A stretch of DNA of 6,784 nt, taken from contig JBJMJE010000242.1 in the NCBI GenBank assembly GCA_045806505.1, positions 1 to 6,784 on the forward strand, written 5' to 3'. A program made the position numbers and the translations under genes. This document shows positions 3,901 through 6,784 of this stretch, one piece after another. A model generated the notes under the pieces. That model was given only the letters and a program-made list of their open reading frames with translations, was not told the origin of the DNA and ran no database searches. The stretch is from DASVFB01 sp045806505 (GTDB lineage Bacteria > Actinomycetota > Thermoleophilia > Gaiellales > Gaiellaceae). Within the stretch, counting starts at the first letter, position 1, and every line of letters begins with the position of its first letter.

Positions 3901-6784
3901 CTCCTTGCCGAACAGCGTCGAGGGACTGTCGCTCGACGGCACAATCGGCCTGAAGCTCAACACGAGCGGCAGGACGAACATCACGTCGATCGGCGGCATC
4001 GCCGTCACGTTCGACACCGACGAGGGGCACATCATCGTGGCCGACGGCTCGGTCGCGATCGGCACGCCTGTCGGCAACGTGTCGGGCACCGCCCACGTCG
4101 AGCGCGACCTCGCCACGAACGAGGTGCGCGGCACGGTCGCGAGCGCCAACCTCTTCCTCGGCGACCGCAAGGACGCGGGCGACGGCGACGACGTCGGGGT
4201 CTCGATGTCCGGCGGCGCTGCGGCGTTCCTGATCAAGCCGAACGGCACGTACGCCTTCCGGGCGAGCGGCGGCATCGACCTGGTGAACGTTCCCGTCACG
4301 TTCGGCGGCGACGACTTCTCGGCCGAAGTGAACACGACCGGCGCCGACGCCCAGGTCAGCGACACGATCACGCTCGCGGCGGGCGTCAACCACTTCGCGG
4401 GCCACAACGTGACCTTCAGCGTCGGTGACTTCAGCACCGAGGGCAGCTTCGCGATCGAGAGGTCGACCCTCCCGGGCGACGACGAGATCCCCGGCACGGA
4501 GGACGACGGCACCGAGATCCTGGTCGGCGCGTCCGACCTCGACATCAGCATCGGCTCGAACGCCGGTGTGCACGTCGGCGTCACAGACGCCGGCTTCGTG
4601 CTCCTCGTCGCCGACGACACGAGCTACGCGCTCGACGCATCCGGCACGGCCGCGGTCACCGGCGTCAGCGGCCTCACGCTGTCGGGCACGTTCTCGCTGC
4701 AGATCAACACCGGAACCGAGGCGGTCACGCGGCAACTCGACATCGCCGGCGTCACGCACACACTCGACGTTCCGGAGGGCCCGTCGTTCCTGCGCTTCGG
4801 CGGCGAGAACGTCGTCTTCGGCGTGCTCGGAAACGAGATCGCCGGCACGTTCGACGTCACGGTCGACAACGACGACAACATCGCGATTGCGATCGACGAC
4901 GCGAGCGTCAACCTGGCGGACGGCCTCGTGTCGGCGCACGCATCGGCGTCGACGATCACCGTCACGACTGACGGCGTGCAGGCGGACCTCGGCTTCGATT
5001 CCGTCTCCGTAACGCTCCCGGGCGTCTCGTTCGACGGCCCGGTCGCAGTCACGATCGACTACACCGACGACGCCGCCGCCAACGATTCCTTCTCCGTGAC
5101 GCTCGGCGATCCCGACACGACGCCGGCTCCGACGCCGGCCACGCTGACGGTCCTCGACAACGAGCTCAGCGGCTACTTCAGCTTCGCGCAGTCGGGAGAC
5201 GAGGTCACCGTGACCCTGCAGAACGTCGCGCTCTCGTTCGGCAGCTTCGTCCACATCTCCGACGTCGACGGCAATCTGACTCTCGATCCCCAGGGCCTCG
5301 AAGCGAACCTCACTGCAACCGCCGCCATCACGGTGCCGAGCCTGGTCAGCGGCTCGTTCAACGTGGCGCTGGACGTCGACACGCATCCCAATACCGGCCC
5401 CTTCCTTCGCGTCGGGGTCGATGTCATCGAGTCCGGCGCACTTGCCGTCGGTCCTGACGTCACGACACTCGCGGCTGACAGCGACAGCGGCGATACGACG
5501 ATCAACGTCGCCAGCGCAAGCGGGCTTGCCACGGGTCAGTCCCTGAAGCTCGACACCGGCTCCGGCTTCGAGGTCGTCGTCATAGGCAGCGTGGCCGGGA
5601 CGGCTATCACCCTCACGGCGGCGCTCACGAAGGATCACGCGAGCGGCGCGCCGGTCGGCAAGGTCGTCGGAGCGCTATGGGGCTCCTTCGCCTTCGAGCA
5701 CGACGCCGAGGGGACGTTCGTGGGGCTCAGCGACATCAGCGCCAGGATCGCCGGGCAGCCGGATCCCGTGCTCACCGGCGGCGAGGGTGCGTTCGCGATC
5801 TTCGCCGACGGCATCGCCGGCTACATCGCCGGCAACGCGCACGTGTCCGGCCTGGGCGTCGACGTCGGCGGACGGATCCTCCTGCGCGTCAACACCACGG
5901 GCCACGCCGTCGATCGGACGCTCATGGTCGGCGGCCGCGCGCTCGCGATCCGTTTCGGCGAGGGCGAGGGCAACGTCTTCGCAGTCTCGATCAGCAATGC
6001 GTCGATCAACATCAAGGACATCGTCTTCGTCGAGGGCAGCGTTGCGTTCGACAGCTCCGGCCACTTCGCCGGCGCCGGGCTGACCGTCTTCGTCGGAGAC
6101 GGGCCGTTCACGCTCGAGAACGGCGAGCGGAACCCGCTCGCGCGCGGCGTCGTGCTGCATGACGCGACGATCGGCGTGATCAAGACCGGCGCGGACTACG
6201 CTCTCGATGCGCGCGGCACGATCGAGCTCGTCGGTTTCGACGACGTCACCGTTGGGGGAACGATTCACGTCCGTGCCAACACCTTCGCCACGGCGATCCA
6301 CGACGTTCTGACGATCCCGGACACCGACCTCGAGGTGCCCATGGAGTTCGCGAGCAACGAGACGCGCGACTCGACGACGGGCGCGCCGTTCATCTCCGTC
6401 GCCGGTGTCGGCATCCAGATCAAGCTCTTCGGCCAGGAGTTCTCGGGTGACCTCGCCTTCACGAAGCAGACGGACGGGGTCAGCGTCGTCGCCTCGAACG
6501 TCGAGCTCTCTTTCAGCGACCAGGGCTCGAATGTCAGCGCCCGCGGGCCGCCGTTCTTCCAATTGACGAATGGACACGGGACGCTGTCCATCACGTCGGC
6601 AGGCGTCGTCGCGGATCTTTCCGCGACCGTCGCGCTCGACCTTCCCGGCGTCTCACTCGGTGGAAGCTTCCACCTGCTCGTCGACACGACGAGCGCTGCG
6701 GAGCCCGGGCCGTTCTTCCGGATCAGCGGCGAGGACGCCACCCTCACGATCCTCGGACAGACGCTCACGGCAGACGTGTCGGTC
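944..6784 (+). CDS. Giant secreted multidomain beta-repeat protein (adhesin- or matrix-like), 3' end outside the window
   Basis: The frame is open from TGA 845-847 to the last base: at least 1,947 codons from GTG 944, with no cysteine codon. GTG 944 was preferred because it gives a 40-residue signal peptide: basic RQRAIR (19-24), core WLAAIGLAAFG, cleavage after AYA (40). The 32 extra residues from ATG 848 are Arg/Gly-rich with weak GC3, and that ATG has no Shine-Dalgarno; GTG 944 has GGGGAG 12 bases upstream, which is only fair. Order after the signal: Pro/Ala/Thr-rich stalk (41-208); short helix DPLAELRAKLAEQ (209-221); Gly/Ser/Thr/Asn linker (about 240-334); ASH-like fold (335-436); ZU5-like fold (458-579); helix LLEAIQEELQKY (about 584-595); diverged beta units from 667 onward. 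If the signal is uncleaved it would act as a membrane anchor. An extracellular structural or adhesive role is inferred; no catalytic motif was recognised. Similar very long hypothetical proteins are recalled from other bacteria, unverified. Confidence 0.85.
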   Translation, partial: MGAASAVVQPDLISLLALRQRAIRFWLAAIGLAAFGMAYAGPIALAIRAPSVTTPVVLPTLDLLTVTFPSFAVPALHVAPVIPDVAEQPRTRVPAHTLGHQIVTAHGRPSAPDTPATRTRTVHLPVIKDSHSQLPAKQSNTNTKTKADPFANAPVVEDSVHAEPTMSEEPAPVTLQPTTLSDLPDYTQQPDSPAAVAAAAVPVTNAAADPLAELRAKLAEQGITLAEDGSIPLNAGSTGTATSPTGTTQQQTTTPPPTSSGGTTNPGGSTNTGGSTNTGGSNNNSGGSTTTPPSNTGSGSTTQPPVTTPPTDTTTNPGGTGGTTTPPAPAPGATWITSSVSQIEFGTVTEGTHAARPIVITNVRAEPITITAATIIGDADNAFAVTTGGPMTLAAGQTATFAVTMSPVSPGARSARLVLTGAGGFRVEVPLIGTGTAAPPPVDTGPRAPPEGGVLITSAGGSVSTATGGATVTFAPGAVSANTIVAVHQTVYASPIGVSAASPVYDLIAVDATTLERVTTFASAPTLTISYEPAKPTPTSIYYVDPANGPVAIATTVDTTAHTVTAQLPHFSLYVAGHDIGGLLEAIQEELQKYANGQLAGPQSLPLTDNVHIGGLLEVTTPNLEFNDITFSGTGADTTFTGTVGISADDSRIAVSPFGGETNAISGTYTLSGQGSEGGTLRVSVQDLELNVDGFASLSAATAVLVSTKSDDVFEVRIGATGVSASLGGGASLPEAKISGASLALVSRRAVSALSPGFAFVANGDVTLDGADDVTLTGESWNVEYNNLGDLSDAPVVVDNGTENVPLGFDSDVTSFSGAATLAIGTLGELRGTFAIANDSANSRLLVSASGVSATVGAGTAALRLTDAAGSFVFTAGGAAGWARGNAELLGVADLALRSSLDVEFNNTSADVDVPDGSATRTLDDGLFRISGSAALKVAHFLDLSGDFSFRKSAGTIEVGLKHGSDHAAAVIFSDNTFAATGSASVSLPNSVEGLSLDGTIGLKLNTSGRTNITSIGGIAVTFDTDEGHIIVADGSVAIGTPVGNVSGTAHVERDLATNEVRGTVASANLFLGDRKDAGDGDDVGVSMSGGAAAFLIKPNGTYAFRASGGIDLVNVPVTFGGDDFSAEVNTTGADAQVSDTITLAAGVNHFAGHNVTFSVGDFSTEGSFAIERSTLPGDDEIPGTEDDGTEILVGASDLDISIGSNAGVHVGVTDAGFVLLVADDTSYALDASGTAAVTGVSGLTLSGTFSLQINTGTEAVTRQLDIAGVTHTLDVPEGPSFLRFGGENVVFGVLGNEIAGTFDVTVDNDDNIAIAIDDASVNLADGLVSAHASASTITVTTDGVQADLGFDSVSVTLPGVSFDGPVAVTIDYTDDAAANDSFSVTLGDPDTTPAPTPATLTVLDNELSGYFSFAQSGDEVTVTLQNVALSFGSFVHISDVDGNLTLDPQGLEANLTATAAITVPSLVSGSFNVALDVDTHPNTGPFLRVGVDVIESGALAVGPDVTTLAADSDSGDTTINVASASGLATGQSLKLDTGSGFEVVVIGSVAGTAITLTAALTKDHASGAPVGKVVGALWGSFAFEHDAEGTFVGLSDISARIAGQPDPVLTGGEGAFAIFADGIAGYIAGNAHVSGLGVDVGGRILLRVNTTGHAVDRTLMVGGRALAIRFGEGEGNVFAVSISNASINIKDIVFVEGSVAFDSSGHFAGAGLTVFVGDGPFTLENGERNPLARGVVLHDATIGVIKTGADYALDARGTIELVGFDDVTVGGTIHVRANTFATAIHDVLTIPDTDLEVPMEFASNETRDSTTGAPFISVAGVGIQIKLFGQEFSGDLAFTKQTDGVSVVASNVELSFSDQGSNVSARGPPFFQLTNGHGTLSITSAGVVADLSATVALDLPGVSLGGSFHLLVDTTSAAEPGPFFRISGEDATLTILGQTLTADVSV
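1724..1795 (+). repeat. 18-bp tandem repeat, four copies, in the Gly-Ser-Thr-Asn linker
   Basis: Four in-frame 18-base copies start at 1724, 1742, 1760 and 1778. Copies 2 and 3 differ only at the last base; copies 1 and 4 are more diverged. Each encodes a six-residue unit of the form Gly-Gly-(Ser/Thr)-(Thr/Asn)-Asn-(Pro/Thr/Asn). They form part of a longer flexible linker (about 1664-1942) rich in Thr, Pro, Gly and Ser, which joins the N-terminal stalk to the first folded domain. Copy number could vary by slippage without shifting the frame. Confidence 0.85.
1946..2248 (+). other. ASH / choice-of-anchor-D-like Ig-fold domain within the giant protein
   Basis: Residues 335-436 of the giant protein. 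The segment opens with SQIEFGTVTEG, continues with PIVITNV, then AFAVTTGGPMTLAAGQTATF, and closes with FRVEVPLIGTG. This is the strand pattern of ASPM-SPD2-Hydin-type domains (I-x-F-G-x-V ... P-I-x-I-T-N ... L-x-x-G-x-x-x-x-F-x-V ... V-P-L-x-G-x-G). In bacterial secreted proteins such domains are usually structural or binding modules near an anchor. Here it is the first folded domain after the flexible linker. Fold assignment is by pattern recognition. Confidence 0.6.
2315..2680 (+). other. ZU5-like domain ending in a His-Phe-Ser motif, within the giant protein
   Basis: Residues 458-579 of the giant protein. The features are: AGGSVSTATGGATVTFAPGA at the start (the G-G-x-V ... A-T-V-T-F-x-P-G-A signature of ZU5-like domains); SPVYDLIAVD in the middle; LTISYEP and IYYVDP strands; and TVTAQLPHFSLYVAG at the end. 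The last strand carries His570-Phe571-Ser572 (bases 2651-2659). In the animal ZU5 proteins PIDD and UNC5CL an HFS motif in this domain is the autoproteolysis site. Bacterial ZU5-like domains often keep an HFS-x-Y ending, and whether they cleave is not known to me. Confidence 0.5.
2942..6784 (+). repeat. Protein-level array of ten diverged beta-rich units, continuing past the window
   Basis: Each unit opens with a strand of the form (S/A/E)-G-(D/T/S)-F-x-(F/V/I) or a variant of it. The opening Gly codons are at 2942, 3437, 3779, 4085, 4442, 4844, 5171, 5681, 6035 and 6446, and an eleventh (Ala for Gly) is at 6770. Units span 165, 114, 102, 119, 134, 109, 170, 118, 137 and 108 residues. Each closes with a strand pair ending in Asn-Thr, Asn-Asn or Asp-Thr, for example GLSLDGTIGLKLNTSG, LTLSGTFSLQINTGT, VDVGGRILLRVNTTG and VSLGGSFHLLVDTTS; the unit from 4844 ends in Asp-Tyr-Thr instead. 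Four junctions then have G-P-x-F-x-R-(F/V/I) or a close variant before the next opening strand. The stretch YALDA-x-GT recurs at residues 1228 and 1752. DNA identity between units is low, so the duplications are old. The periodicity was read by eye and the boundaries are approximate. Confidence 0.65.
5459..5668 (+). other. Extra ~70-residue module inserted between two beta units of the giant protein
   Basis: Residues 1506-1575 of the giant protein. The pattern is VTTLAADSDSGDTTINVAS, then GLATGQSLKLDTGSGFEVVV, then GTAITLTAALTKDHASGAPV. This T-T-L-x-A ... G-x-T-T-I-x-V-x-S ... G-L-x-x-G-x-x-L-x-x-D ... I-T-L-T-x-x-L-x-x-x-H-x-x-G-x-x-V pattern is a small beta module met in many unrelated secreted and phage-structure proteins. 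It sits where other units go straight from GPF-x-R to the next opening strand, which explains why this unit is 170 residues long. Codon use matches its surroundings apart from a few A/T-ending codons near 5461-5620. Confidence 0.6.

Noticed and set aside
5041..5130. Calx-beta-like segment (VAVTIDYTDDAAANDSFSVT)
   Set aside because: The resemblance is limited to one strand and an Asp-rich turn; the segment fits better as the closing strand and loop of one beta unit.
2120..5638. Very long minus-strand open frames (2120-3844, 2962-4620, 3896-5638)
   Set aside because: They lie entirely opposite the giant gene. Their products are Arg/Asp/Glu/Val-rich or Ser/Thr/Pro-rich low-complexity text with no domain, as expected from GC-biased codons read backwards. 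They overlap one another as well.

Overview
The window is very GC-rich, with strong G/C bias at third codon positions in the two genes. It looks like a free-living high-GC bacterium. The subtilase-type C-terminus of the first gene resembles those of Actinomycetota, possibly a soil lineage such as Thermoleophilia, but that placement is an inference from style and not from a marker gene. Both genes look secreted, and neither visible product contains a cysteine.

Layout. Bases 1-738 hold the 3' end of a gene whose product ends in a beta-rich C-terminal module of the kind found on secreted S8 (subtilisin-like) peptidases, with a textbook EF-hand-type calcium loop. A near-perfect Rho-independent terminator (763-793) follows. 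Next comes a leader of about 150 bases with a perfect 6-bp inverted repeat (810-825) and no convincing promoter.

From 944 (or less likely from an in-frame ATG at 848) a single reading frame stays open to the last base, giving at least 1,947 codons with no stop. It encodes the N-terminal part of a giant exported protein. Its order is: signal peptide or signal anchor; Pro/Ala/Thr-rich stalk; Gly-Ser-Thr-Asn linker with an 18-bp tandem repeat; an ASH/choice-of-anchor-D-like Ig fold; a ZU5-like domain ending in a His-Phe-Ser motif; then ten diverged beta-rich units of about 100-170 residues, with an eleventh starting at the window edge. One unit junction carries an extra module of about 70 residues.

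How they work together. The terminator implies separate transcription. The first product would be an extracellular protease and the second a long, acidic, cysteine-free surface or matrix protein. A protease-substrate link is possible but rests only on adjacency. No RNA genes, insertion sequences, CRISPR arrays or origins were seen. The many other long open frames on both strands are GC-driven shadows of these two genes.
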